NCBI GenBank assembly: GCA_022661535.1
Contig: JAKULF010000004.1
Span: forward strand, 1,550,001 to 1,614,000
DNA: 64,000 nucleotides
Source: Eutypa lata
Taxonomy: Eukaryota; Ascomycota; Sordariomycetes; Xylariales; Diatrypaceae
Direction: 5' to 3'
Below are positions 22,559 through 33,831 of this stretch, in pieces. The stretch's first letter is position 1, and every line of letters begins with the position of its first letter. The translations under genes and the position numbers were made by a program. The notes below the pieces were generated by a model. That model was not told the DNA's origin. It did no database searches and worked only from the letters and a program-made list of their open reading frames with translations.

Positions 22559-23062
22559 TCGCGTGCCGAATGGATAGATTGTCCATCCCGCCCCCTTGTG
22601 CGATTCTATACGATTGTCCTCTAGTAACATGATACCTATGCAGTGACCTAGTTGTCGATGCTACCATTGTAGCTCCTCACACCATAGACTGAGGTCTCAC
22701 GTATCTATAAGACTCTGGTTATTAGGCTTAACCAAATATAGGGGAATCGGCCACTGCTGAATGATTAAGAGTTCATGTGTTTCCATTCCGTTGAGCTGTT
22801 AATACAAGCTTTGGGTGGTTAAACAACAAGGGGCGTGTCTGAGATTACGGAAGCGGAACTGTCTAAGTCTCTGTTGAGGTTTAATAAGATAAAATAAGTC
22901 TATAGATCGGTCCGAAATGAGTAAATTAAGCAATACTGTATACACGTTACGTACCAGATCAGAACATGACATATTCAACACTGACGACATGTTTGCTCCA
23001 TCACCCCATATTATAGTAAAAGAAACGCAACTTATTTAGATGACGCTGTTCATCTAGGCGAC
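22559..23062. other. Intergenic
   Basis: 500 bp between convergent genes; no feature recognised. Confidence 0.5.
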
Positions 23063-24035
23063 CTAAAAGTCCTGAATCCCCGTCTCCCCCTCAAGATTCC
23101 TACCTTGTGCCTCTCCCACACTAGCCTCCTCTCCAGCCCACGCGGGATCCTCATCATTGAACCAGCCGTCCTCCTGCTCGCGCCTCTCTATCGCATCATA
23201 GTCATCATTCTCATCGACAGGGCGATAATCAAAGTCGTCATCGCGACCCAGCACGAACCGACGTCTGAGGAAGTCGTCCCACCGCTCGCGGCCCTCCTCT
23301 CTCATCTTCTCCTCCTCCCCGTCCCCCCTTTTCTTCCCAGGCCCAGGCCCAGGTCCAGGTCCAGGTCCGGGTCCAGGTCCCTCTAGCCGCGGGGGCGCAT
23401 CCTCCTTTGCAGCCTCCGCATACTCCCGGATGAAAGCGTCCCGATCGGTCACCGCCGGCGCGGACACCGACACGGCCTCGATCCCCGAGCCGGCCGTGTG
23501 CGAGTGAGAAGCTTCGCCCTTCTCCACCTGCGCGAGCCGCGCCTCGCCGCGCAGCAGATCCACTTCCAGGACGCGCGAGTAGCCCTTAGTGCGGCCCTCC
23601 TTCTCGCGCTCCGCCGGGGTCTGGAAGCGGCGGATCAGCGCGTCGTAGAGGATGGGGTCTTTGTTTAATTAAGCACGTCAGTCAGGCTGAACGAATGAAC
23701 GACATGCACTGCACTCTAGGTATTTAAAGCGTAGACAGGGAGGGCAAAGAAAGAAAGAAAGAAAGAAGGAAAGACGATTGTTGAGATGATGCGCCCACAA
23801 AAGGGGCGTTTCAATATGTTTCTTATTATGTAAGTAGATACGTACCTGCGAGCTCGTGCTCCAGCGAGTTCAGATACTCCGGGTGCCGCTCGAGCCACTC
23901 GCGCCGCCGGTTCTGGACCCGGATCTGCGCCGAGTGCGCCGGCGACTTGGGTGCCCGGGGCTGCGGCTTAGCGTACGCGTCGTCGCGGCGGGATGCAGGC
24001 GTCGATGGCGGGGGTGGTTGTTGCGCAGCCGCCAT
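23063..24035 (-). CDS. CCDC97-family protein
   Basis: Exons 24035-23846 and 23658-23063 flank a 187-bp GTACGT...AAG intron and give 261 aa. Human CCDC97 is reported in association with the SF3b splicing complex; a role in splicing here is inferred from that. Visible features: a Pro/Ala-rich N-terminus; IRVQNRRREWLERHPEYLNS; exon 2 beginning DPILYDALIRRFQTPAERE; a Gly-Pro repeat (~14 residues); and the family-diagnostic C-terminal block WDDFLRRRFVLGRDDDFDYR followed by VDENDDYDAIERREQEDGWF and NDEDP. The acceptor is an unusual AAAG, but the exon it creates fits the family exactly. The intron contains a GAAA microsatellite. Confidence 0.82.
23336..23380 (-). repeat. GP-encoding minisatellite in CCDC97-like gene
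   Basis: Tandem 6-nt GGTCCA/GGCCCA units that encode alternating Gly-Pro on the minus strand. Confidence 0.9.
23746..23775 (+). repeat. (GAAA)n microsatellite in intron
   Basis: About six imperfect GAAA units within the intron of the CCDC97-like gene. Confidence 0.85.
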
Positions 24036-24609
24036 CGCTAAAAGCAGTAGTTACTCGATCAAGTTTGCTTGAATTGAAATGTCGACAATAGAGAAGAAGT
24101 AACTAGAGTCGAAGACTAGATTGAATACCTAGTTAGAACAGCATGGCAACTAACTGATTGACTACAGGTAGTTGCTTGCTGCCATCAATTGTTCTGCTAT
24201 TACTAATCTGATTCTTAGGGAGTGAGGTAGGTATGTAGGTAGGTCAGTATGTATGGTGGCTAATTTGTTGCAGCCATTGGTTTAGTGTCGTCACAGCCCC
24301 TGGTGTAGCTACGTCTCTGTATTTCAGCTTCTATAGCGCTCTACTGGCAAAATTGCCACTATAGCGGTTCCACTTTTGCCCGTCACTGGCTACTCACATA
24401 TATTAAAAATTCTACCCCGTCAGTACGGAAGCATTCTTCGTAGATAAAATGTCAAACATAAGGATAAAAACTGTGTTATAATGTAGAAGAGAACATTTCC
24501 TATTCGATAGGCAAAGTGGCTACTCGGCATTATTCTAGATATCACTATTTGTAGGACTAAACTAGATGCCATCATCACTCAATTTGCGAATAACATTAAC
24601 TAGATATCT
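24036..24609. other. Intergenic
   Basis: 570 bp with GTAGGTAGG-type repeats near 24225-24245; no gene seen. It holds the promoter of the CCDC97-like gene and the 3' end of the DLH-SnoaL gene. Confidence 0.5.
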
Positions 24610-26340
24610 TTAATCAGCTCCTTCACCCTTCCATTCTTCATTCGTTTCAGTAGTCTCCTTTGGAGCGGCATCGTCTCCTTTATCAACCTCCTTCACCGTT
24701 TCGCTATTATTATCTTTCTCTTTCTCTTTCTCTTTCTCTTTCTCTTTCTCTTTCTCTTTCTCTTTCTCTTTCTCTTTCTCTTTCTCTTTCTCTTTCTCTT
24801 TCTCTTTCTCTTTCTCTTTCTCTTTCTCTTTCTCTTTCTCTTTCCCAGCGCCATTAGCTCCTCGGCTACCGTTCTTTTCCGCCCCAGAACCCCCTTTCTC
24901 ACGTGTATCGCCGTTACTCCAACCCTTAATCAAGTCATTATCAGCCTCGCCCTCCTCCTCATCATTAAGATCCGTCCCCAGCACACGCCTGGCGGCATCC
25001 TTCCCGACGACGGGGAGGCGCGACACCCCGCGGCTCTTCGCCTTCTCGGGGACCAGCTTCGGGTCTAGCAGCCCCGTCTGCACCAGCACGCTCGCCTGGT
25101 CCCAGTAGACGTGCTCGTGGTAGAGCTTGCCGCCGCGCAGCGTCACGATGCTCACGACGATGACCTCGACCTTCTTGTTCGTCGGCGGCACGCCCGGCAG
25201 GATCCACGGCATCTCGCTGGTGTGCTTGAAGGCCACGTGCAGCTCGTCCACGACGCGGTCGGCGCCCACCGTCCGCGAGAGCAGCGTCAGCTTCGTCGAC
25301 TCCGGGTTGCTGTCGATGAAGAACTGCGAGTAGAACTGCTGCAGCTCCTCCGTGCCTACGCCGCCTGTGAGTGTCGGGACGTACGTGACGTGGGGCGCCT
25401 TGTGAGTCGTGTAATTTGACATTGTTTGCTTTAGGTTGCGCGTGTAGAATTTGCCTACATCCTGTGTTAGTCTCTTGTAGAGGAATCTGGAATATCAGAT
25501 GAAGTTATTACCCTGTACGTTCTGCTCCAAGGTCAGTTCCGCATTCGGTGCCCTCTGGAAGGCCTTCCTCGCCGCCGCCAAACTCCTGCTCCAGGCCAGC
25601 TCGGCGCTAACTTTGTCATACTCGTCTAAGTCCTGTTCCGCGAATCCAGGCTCGGCGTCGTAGGTATAGCTCGGATATCCTAGTTGCAACATCCTGCCCG
25701 TTCCTATACCCCTCTCGATGTTCTTCCTCGAGGTTCGCCTCTTCCCCTGAATCCCGACTAGCTGACTCTGCTTGACAACGCCCACTTCGCTTCCAGCGAG
25801 GTGGACCAGAACTTGAACACCACCGGGAAAGCGGCTTTCTGGGTCAGGAATTCGCGTGGGATAGTAAGCGATCAAGCAGCTGAGCTTAAAATCCTTGTTA
25901 TGATCGAGTATGTGGAAGTACTCAAGACAGTATGACGCTGCATCTCCATATGCTATATCTCGTCGTTAGTGAGTAAATTCAAGGGTCATATAAAAAGGGG
26001 AACGATGCGTACCAACAATGCCAAAAGTTTCGCAAGGGCCGAGGTCGCTTCTGTTCAGCGAGGCCAATTTGGCCTTGTACATTTTCTCGCCCTCACCCAT
26101 GCTGAGGTATTCAACCTCGAAGCCCTCATCCTTCCATTCACTCAGCGTGAGCTGGTCAAAGTCGTCACTCTCAGCGGTCACGTAGAGCTTTGGGGGGTTG
26201 CGGGGGAAGTCGTCCGACAGAAAGGCTGAATCTCGGTAGTTGGTGGTGCTGCGGTTGTCCGAAATGATTCTAGCGTACCGTCCTTCGCGGCTCGATCCGG
26301 GGGTAGCGGCGTTCACGATCCCGGGGAAGTTGATCTCCAT
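24610..26340 (-). CDS. Fused dienelactone hydrolase-like and SnoaL/NTF2-like protein with KE-repeat tail
   Basis: Three exons, 26340-26013, 25952-25512 and 25454-24610, with phase-consistent introns (GTACGC...TAG, GTAATA...TAG), join to 537 aa. The ATG at 26340 is the first true ATG in frame. Residues ~1-255 resemble a dienelactone-hydrolase alpha/beta fold (LYVTAESDDFDQLTLSEWKD, PGGVQVLVHLAGSEVG, YPSYTYDAEPGFAE). The nucleophile elbow normally GxCxG reads VGAYGDAASYCLEY, so the catalytic Cys is missing and this half is probably not hydrolytic. Residues ~270-420 are SnoaL/NTF2-like (HVTYVPTLTGG, FYSQFFI, SRTVGADRVVDE, LRGGKLYHEHVYWDQASVLV). The C-terminal ~100 residues are acidic and contain a perfect (KE)n run from a 21-copy hexanucleotide repeat. 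Reaction unknown. Confidence 0.82.
24715..24840 (-). repeat. 21 perfect copies of TTTCTC, encoding (EK)n
   Basis: Exact hexamer array of 126 nt within the C-terminal coding part of the DLH-SnoaL gene. Unit length is a multiple of three, so copy changes keep the frame. One strand is pure pyrimidine and the other pure purine, so triplex/H-DNA formation is possible. Confidence 0.97.
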
Positions 26341-27105
26341 TTTCACGTAGAGTGCACTTGCGTAGAGAAGACGTTTAAAATTGCAAATGTGATATTAAAT
26401 TATAACAGGTCATGAGATTGAAAAAGAATATCGAGATTAATTAATTGATCAAAGTAATAAATGTCAAGTGCGCCGTGATCTGTTCAACGCATAACTAAGA
26501 ACAGGAAACAGGCCTTTGAATCGATGAGCTATGTCGTCATCCGTACATATGATAGGGCTACAGGTAAGGATCCATAAGATCAGGAACAGGGTTCATGACA
26601 GGAAACTAAAATATGTCCGTCAGCTTATGACTTGGCTGGCTACTTAAGTACACATTATTAGATAATCATAAGCCTCAATTACTACGCACCTGCTGTAGGT
26701 GGACATACAAAAGTAATAGTAACATAAGTAAATATTAAAGCTCAATTGATGTTCATGTTTAAGTAACAACATTATTCGAAAACCTTCGGTCAATTACTAT
26801 GAAATGTCCGGTAGTAGGAATGTCAAACACTTCGATATAGCGATATGATTACCTGTTTAAGGGCTCTTGATACCGTCATGACCACTCCAGGGGTCCTATT
26901 TAGGTAGGTAGTTAAACTTTTAGAAACGTGTTCGATTAGTTAAATTCCAATGATTCCTTTTCTCCTAAAATAAACCACTGTGGTAGTATTCAGTATCATT
27001 GGCTTATTTCAATAAGCATCGGCGCGAGTTCAAGAAACGCGTTGTCCAAGGGAAGCAAGTGTTCCCAATATCTAACTACCACGCAGTTAGCTCTCTACTC
27101 AGCGA
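26341..27105. other. Intergenic between divergent genes
   Basis: 760 bp, AT-rich; presumably holds the promoters of the DLH-SnoaL and F-box genes. No specific element is identified. Confidence 0.5.
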
Positions 27106-28722
27106 ATGCATATCAAAATGGACAAGCTCCCATCGGAAATCGTACACATCATCGCATCGCTACTCGACGTCCACAGCCTATGCCACTTCCGGCTCGTCAG
27201 CAAATCCCTCGCAGCCATCGGCGCCGCGCACCTGCTGCCAGAAGTGACGTTCGAAGCGCACGAGCAGGAGCTTGAGCGCCTGCGGGCCATCTCGCAGCAC
27301 CCGGTCCTCGCCCGCCACGTGCGGTCGCTCCTGTACTTCGGCGTCCGCCTGGGACACCCGCCGGGATCGTTCCGCCAGTTCGCGCGCGAGTACAGGTCAC
27401 AGCGGACGATCGGGTACGCGACCCAGATGGGCTGCGAAAGGGCGCACGCCAACATTTCGCGGGCGCGGTTCGAGGAAGCGTACCGCAAGTACGTCGCCAT
27501 GGTCGAGAACCAGTACCGCGTGCTCGCGGAACGGTCCGACGTCGCCGTCCTCCGGGAGGTGCTGCCGCGGTTTACGGGCCTGCGCCAGCTCACCATGTCC
27601 GACGTCGAAAAGTTCCACCCGCAACGCCTGCGCCGACGCAAGACGCCGTCGGAGGCCACGGTGAACATGGCCTACCTGCTATCGGACCGCCTCAACGGCG
27701 ACCGCCAGCTGGAGGCGCTTCTGCTGGCTAATAACGAGTCTGCGAAGTGCGAGATTGAGAGCCTGCGCGCTGGGCTTCTGCATTGGAAGTTTTTTGATCG
27801 GAGTCCGGTAGAGCTGAAGCAATTATTTGGCTCGCTATCTAAGTTAAAGCGCCTCGAGCTTATTGTCAGCATCGAGGGGCAGGGTGGCACACCCGGCATT
27901 TCCCAGTTTGAGGACATGATGGCTAAAGGTGGCGTTAGAGACGCGTTGAGCTCGATGGCGGATCTTGAGACGCTGGTTGTCAACTTCACTTGCTACGTCA
28001 AACAAGATTTCTTGGGTTCCAAGGTCGTGCTAAACTATCTGATCCAGCCCAGACATCGATGGCGGAACCTGCAACATCTTGTGCTTGCCGGCATCAACTG
28101 TTCTAGGCAGGAACTTATGAGCGTGCTTCAACTGCACAAAGATACGCTCCAAGACCTGTGTCTGCAAGATACCGACTTGAAATCAACTTCCTGGAGAGAG
28201 CTCCTGCCGTGGATCAGAAACAACATGAACCTGTTCAATGTCTGCATCTGTGGGCATGTCCTAGGCCAGTCAGAGGGGGGCGGGGATGGGCATGAGGAAA
28301 GGTGGTATTTCTCGTCGCGAATTGCTGGCAGCCGTGATATGCGAAGCTCCGTCAATATGTACTGCCGCGGAGGTGGAAGATGCTACCCAGATGAGCTTCC
28401 GCTGTCCGACAGGGTCGTCCAAGAATACTACGACAAGTGGGTAGCGCCCGAGTTCCCTCGCGTTTAGGAAGAGTCTCTAAGTACTGAGTATATAGCGGCG
28501 ATTGAGGCTCGCTTGGAGGAATTTCAGAACTGGGTTGATTTAGAGGACCTGGGGAGTGACGGCGTTGATGGTTATGATGAGGAGGAGGAGGAGCAAGAGG
28601 ATGGGGATGATCATTATCACGGTTTCGGAAACGAGGACGGGTTCGGATACTTCCTTGAGGATGACTACGAGGTTGAAGATGACGAGGACGGAGACGATGA
28701 TAATGGCTCTTCAGTGGGTTGA
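27106..28722 (+). CDS. F-box protein, acidic tail separated by an in-frame TAG
   Basis: Single-exon ORF of 453 aa ending at TAG 28465-28467. The F-box is at the N-terminus (KLPSEIVHIIASLLDVHSLC then HFRLVSKSLAAIG). F-box proteins act as substrate receptors of SCF ubiquitin ligases (family knowledge). The rest contains leucine-rich, helical stretches (LRQLTMSDVEKFHP, LKRLELIVSIEG, LQHLVLAGINCSR, LQDLCLQDTDLKS), as in degenerate LRR receptors. ATG 27106 or 27118 may be the start. After the TAG the same frame stays open for another 84 codons to 28722 (EESLSTEYIAAIEARLEEF, then a strongly acidic Glu/Asp run), so the ancestral protein was probably ~538 aa. I annotate the whole span; the translated product may end at 28467. 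A 52-bp intron ending at the TTTAG is possible but lacks a good donor. Confidence 0.8.
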
Positions 28723-30347
28723 TTTGTGCCGCGCTGGCTAATTTACGTATCTCAAGGGGGATGTGTGAAATCTCACAAGCAGATTAATTGCCTGTTGCAA
28801 CGCTATTGGTTCCAGAAACCGTATGGACACCCCGTTACGCTTGACACGTCACGATCTCTCTTAATTTAGATTTTGACCTGCCATACTGTCGAACGATCGC
28901 AATTATGCTGCAAAAGACAATATGGGCTCAAGGCATCTCAAAAGGTCTGGCCCTGTGCTCTGTTCTAAATAGCCGGATTGAAAACAAGGTCGCTCGGCGG
29001 ACCGACGATGGATGCGCAAGCCCCCCGTTGACAGCAGTTTAGGAGTCTCAATCATTGAAATCAAGGTGGAGTGGATACATTCATGAATTTTGAGATTCAA
29101 CTACGAACCGAATTAGCACACGGTTTCCGGGTGTCTCTTACAAAGTTGATGTACGTCGGTCATGAACCGGGGCAAAATATGCAATGAAAGTATGTCATTC
29201 TCGTGTAACGAGACACGCCCACCGTCTAAAGTGCTGGACAAGTCCACCGATACTTGGCAGAAGGGCTTCGATCCTAGCGTATAGTATGCAGTGCCAGATC
29301 CGGATACGGTAATTATTGGGGAGAAGTGAGTCGATTCCTAAGGCTCGTTCCATATGGATTAAGTAGCTAGGATTCCCAAGGTCTCCCAACTAGTAGCACA
29401 ACCCTCAAAGCTCATACTACGGGCTATGGCATGAACATCTAAGGACTATCTTTAGCCAAACAGTAGGTCGGCGCTTCTGATAGTGTGTGCGACTCTATAT
29501 TATACGACATCGGCCATACAAGTTGCATGGTGTCGATACAACAAGATGGAAGCCCTCGGGCTCATACTAAGGCTTATAGAACTACAAGAGTGTAAGTTGT
29601 GTGTTATATTTGAGCTATCTCCTAGGAGATGAGATAAAAGATAAACTCCGGGAAGTACTCATGGAATAATAGGGCTTGGAGTTACTAAGAATATGATATA
29701 ACAAGTTTGGCTGCAAGCAAGTAACAGGAATCCCTTTCAACTATGCACTTTCGTAACAGGAGCCAAACAGTCCTCCATTTTAAGTGCAATAGACTGAAAA
29801 TAGAGGAATACACAACTTTAACTGCCCTGGTAGTCCGTTAGATCTCCAGGTAGTAGCCGATTTCGGTAATATTTTATACAACGATAGGACTACATTCGGC
29901 TCAGGGGTAGTATATCTTAACCTCCCTCCCCTTAACTCCCCGACCCACAAGTCAACTTTGGAATGTTTTTACTGGAAAAATGCAACCAATTAAAGAAGGG
30001 GGAGTGTCAGAAGGGCGTTTATCATTCGATCCTCATACTAGATTACTTTCACCAACCATCCCTCAAAAAGAAGATCAGTACAGCAGCAATATGATTCCGG
30101 TAGCCCAGTCACCCTCTACACGCACTAACTACCTATCTAGCTAGCTAGCTAGTCCTCTCCTAATGGATCATGACCATGTTACCCGAACATCCATCCGTTC
30201 ATTCATTCGTCCATCCATCTTTACTACCATTTCATTTTCTCGGCACATAGAAACGCCGCGCACGTAAGCTCAAACAGGTACGCGATATTCATGTCGTGCT
30301 CTAATTTATCTCGTTGGCTGAAAACACCTGCATCCTACATCCTCCAT
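28723..30347. other. Gene-poor AT-rich region
   Basis: 1.6 kb without a supported gene. Short ORFs on the minus strand (28903-29100, 29195-29389) look like chance. A TAGC tandem (about four units) lies near 30137-30155. Confidence 0.5.
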
Positions 30348-32148
30348 CTACTCCAGGTGACCCTCAGCCGTCGGCAGCGGGATAGCGCGATAGAGCAGGA
30401 TGAGCGCGGAGTGTGACTCGCCGCCGCCGGCGAGCGCCTCGATCTTGTCGGCGGTGACCTCGGAGACCTTGTCGTCGTTGAACCACCACCACTTGTCGCC
30501 CTCGCCCTCGGCCGGTTCCTCCTTGCGCTTGCCCGTCTTGGCGTCCACGGGCGCCGCCTTCTTGACGTACGCCGTGTAGTGGCCGCTGTCGGCGCTGGCG
30601 CCCTGGTGGGTCACGACGCCGCGCAGCTCGTACAAGCCGGACTGGTTCGCGCCGTCGTCCTTGGCGAGTTCCGGGTCGATGAGGGCGTGCAGCTCCTTCT
30701 TGGCCGTGAGGAGGGCCGCCTCGCGCTCGGCGTCGATTTCCGCGTCCGTCTTGTACGTCTCTGTCGTCATCTCGACGTCGCCATCAGCTGCAGAGGTGGA
30801 AGCGCCAGCAGCGGCGGCCTTCTTCTCGTCTGCCTTCTTCGCATCCTTGGCCGAGGCACCGTGGCCCCCTGCCACGTCGTCGTTTGCCTGGCCCTGCGAT
30901 CGTTTGCGGCGCTTCCGCGCGCGCTCGAAGTCCTCCTCGTCCTTCCGGACCTCACGGACCTTGTCTCGGACAGGGACGAGTAGCTTCTTCAGGTTCTCGT
31001 CGCAGAATTCGACAACATCGAGCTCGTGGGGAAACGTGACCTTCCGCATGATCTTGGCCTTCTTCTGGGTCTCCCGCTTCCAGAAGAAGCGGACGAAGTG
31101 GACCGTCAGGTACTTGGGTAACCTGGAGATCTTGGACGTCTTGGTGTAGACGGCATCTCTTCCCAGAACCTCAGATCTCTTCTCTAGCTTCTCGCTCAAC
31201 CCGTTCAAAATACCATCTCGCAGATGGTTGGTAGTGGCGTCAATATGACAGTTAAGCTTCAAAAATGACTCCTTGCCGTCGACAGGCTGCTCTCCTCCTT
31301 CCTTTGCGGCTGGCTCATCGCACTCGAGTGAAGAGGTAAACTCTCCTGACATGTATCTGTCGATGAAGGGGGTTTCAGACTCCTCGGGTGCCGGCTTTAT
31401 GCGCAATTTCTGTCGCACTTGGGAGACGATCTGTGACCAAGCCTCTTCGGCGTCTTGCTGGGCAAAGCCTTGGCCTGTCCGAGATCGCTCAGCAAACTGG
31501 GGGAATGCATTCCGCAGCGCATTTAGGAAGGCCAGAGGGATGTAGGCTTCCTGTGTTTGTGACATGCTCTTGTAAAGATCACGAAGCTGTCGCGTCAAGT
31601 CTAGTTGAGGGATAGAGCCTGCGGTAGTGCTCTGAGGCTCGTATTTCACGAGAGCATTCTGAAGCTCAGGGATAGCACGGAGGGTCTGTAGTGTGGAGTT
31701 CAGATAGCATGTGTTTCCCAGGTTGGTCAAACCAGCAGGTGTAGCTCCTTCCTGTTGTGCAGCTTCAGCCTCAGTCATGTCTTCCACGAACTTGATTTTC
31801 TCCTTCGGGCGGGCTAGGGCAGCTGCACCGTCGCCCCCCGGGGTTCCTAGCATCATTATGTTTTGACCGGGTTTTAGTCCGAACTTGCTCATGGGTGCAT
31901 CATCTTTCAGCTGACCCCCCTTGATTAGGATCTTCTGGCGCTCAGGTTCCACACCTGTCAGGCTGTATAGCTGAAATTTGAAAACTTCGCCGGTCGATTC
32001 GGTGTCTACCTCGACATTGTAGGGCTTCCCCTGATGTTTCACGACAACTGCGCGGGACACGGACCTGTTAGCAAACATTCTTACTAGGATTTCAAGTATT
32101 ATAATAGGGGTGGAAAAAACACCGGTATTTACCTGGTATCGAAGCCAT
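30348..32148 (-). CDS. UBP6: Proteasome-associated ubiquitin C-terminal hydrolase Ubp6/USP14
   Basis: Deubiquitinase that docks on the 26S proteasome base via its ubiquitin-like domain and trims ubiquitin chains (family knowledge). Exon 1 is only 16 nt (32148-32133, coding MASIP plus one base). A GTAAAT...GCGCAG intron follows, then exon 2, 32047-30348; total 571 aa. The splice is supported because MASIPVVVKHQGKPYNVEVD is the usual start of the family; the ORF alone would begin with an unrelated sequence. UBL is about residues 5-77. The USP Cys box is GLTNLGNTCYLNS with C119, the QDAEEAW block lies near residue 220, and the His box SADSGHYTAYV gives H495, followed by WWWFNDDKVS (N529/D530). 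A Lys/Arg/Ala-rich insert (residues ~360-430) is family-typical. Confidence 0.95.
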
Positions 32149-33036
32149 CTTGAGTTGTCGTTTGGCTTGCTGGCGTTACGAATTAACACACCTCGGAATG
32201 AAAGAATGTTGGTTGGTAATCAGGTAGAGATAGAGAGAGAATGAGAGGTAAGGAAATAAATTTGGTGAGAGAATGGTGAATAAATCCACGATCAAAAAGG
32301 AGTGTCCGCTTGTATGATCAGGCAAACTTGTGGTACGTAAACCCCGAAATGATCCAAGAGGTTCCACGATGATGGATGAATGCTACCCTAGACGTAGTGT
32401 TTCTAGGAATAGTCGTAGTGGTGGCGGCGAACCTCGTCTTAGCTATTGAAGAAAGTGGGGGGTTAGCAAAATGATGGGTTTCATACAGGGGCTGGATGCC
32501 TTGCTCTGGTGGGGGATTAGCTCTAGTTAGTTAAAGCCACATCTCACATTGTAGCTTAGCTCAGGGTTGAGCCACAGCCTGCTTAGGCATCCAGGCAGGC
32601 AATACAAGGCAACTTGAATATGGCAACTGACGTCAGGTGATTGTTCAGCCTCACCACTAGATACCATGAAAGCTCCGACCCGATAACTAACTACCACTAA
32701 ACCCGAACTGGAGCTCCTGCTGTCTGCCCCACGTTGAAGACCTGAAGCCAGCCAGACCGCAATGACACGGTCGTAACCGCCAAGTCGTCCGTCCCTAGCT
32801 CTAGGCAATTGGAATCGGGTGGTTCCCTCACGACGACACATGCACCAACACTTTCGAAGACACTTTGCGAACCTTTAACAAATTACGAGTATAGAGATAC
32901 CGACCAGATATATACAGTATATACGACCCTCGACAAGCTGCGTTAAAAGTGTTAGGGTCGTAAGGACCATCCGCTCTCTTTCACCCCCTCCGCTTCTACC
33001 TCCACTTCCACCAACAATAGGACTACAACCGCAACC
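32149..33036. other. Shared upstream region of UBP6 and ARC19
   Basis: 890 bp between divergent housekeeping genes. A minus-strand ORF at 32527-32841 has no protein-like features. A TATATA stretch lies near 32910-32925. No element assigned. Confidence 0.5.
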
Positions 33037-33831
33037 ATGGTAAAGCAAAACAATACCCTCCCATTTGCTGTTGCTGCTGCTCTTGGATTTGGTTCACTAT
33101 AACTAACCATGACGGCTCATCCGGCCAACGACCACAACTATAGTCTCAATCCCTACGCCCCTACCTGCAGTGCGTACGCAGCAGCCTAACGTCGGCGCTG
33201 TGCCTATCGAACTTCGCATCGCAGACGTCGGAGCGGCACAACGTGCCGGAGATCGAGGCGCAGACGTCGCCGGAGGTGCTGCTGAACGCGCTGACGGTGG
33301 CGCGGAACGAGAATGAGCGCGTGCTCATCGAGCCGAGCGTGAACAGCGTCCGCGTCAGCATCCGCATCAAGCAGGCCGACGAGATCGAGGGCATCCTGGT
33401 TCACAAGTTCACGCGCTTCCTGACCCAGCGCGCCGAGGCCTTCTTCATCCTGCGCCGCAAGCCCGTCAAGGGCTACGACATCTCCTTCCTCATCACCAAC
33501 TTCCACACCGAGGAGATGCTCAAGCACAAGCTCGTCGACTTCATCATCCAGTTCATGGAGGAGGTCGACAAGGAGATCTCCGAGATGAAGCTCTTTGTAT
33601 GTCGTCCCTGGTCTTGTGGGGGTGCTGTTGTGACTCGCTTGCCCGATCGTTTATTTGTGTTGTGTGTGATGTGTTGTGTTGCGTGCATGTCTTTGGTCGA
33701 TGATTACTAACGGATTAATATAGTTAAACGCAAGAGCAAGATTCGTGGCTGAGTCTTTCCTGACACCGGTATGCATTCCTCGACATGTTTCTATCTTAGC
33801 TCTGTTTACTAATTAGTTGTAGTTTGATTAA
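33037..33831 (+). CDS. ARC19: Arp2/3 complex subunit 4 (ARPC4, p20)
   Basis: Core subunit of the Arp2/3 complex that nucleates branched actin at endocytic patches (family knowledge). Four exons: 33037-33039 (the ATG alone), 33144-33596, 33724-33768 and 33823-33831, giving 169 aa, the normal family length. Introns are GTAAAG...CTATAG, GTATGT...ATATAG and GTATGC...TTGTAG, all phase 0. The assembled protein starts [20 protein letters not shown], includes [20 protein letters not shown] and [20 protein letters not shown], and ends [17 protein letters not shown]. The first exon holding only the start codon and the last exon coding only FD are both forced by conservation of the termini. An ORF scan alone would miss both ends. 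Confidence 0.95.

Noticed and set aside
24660..24902. Ser-Leu and Lys-Arg repeat ORFs
   Set aside because: Out-of-frame readings of the TTTCTC hexamer array.
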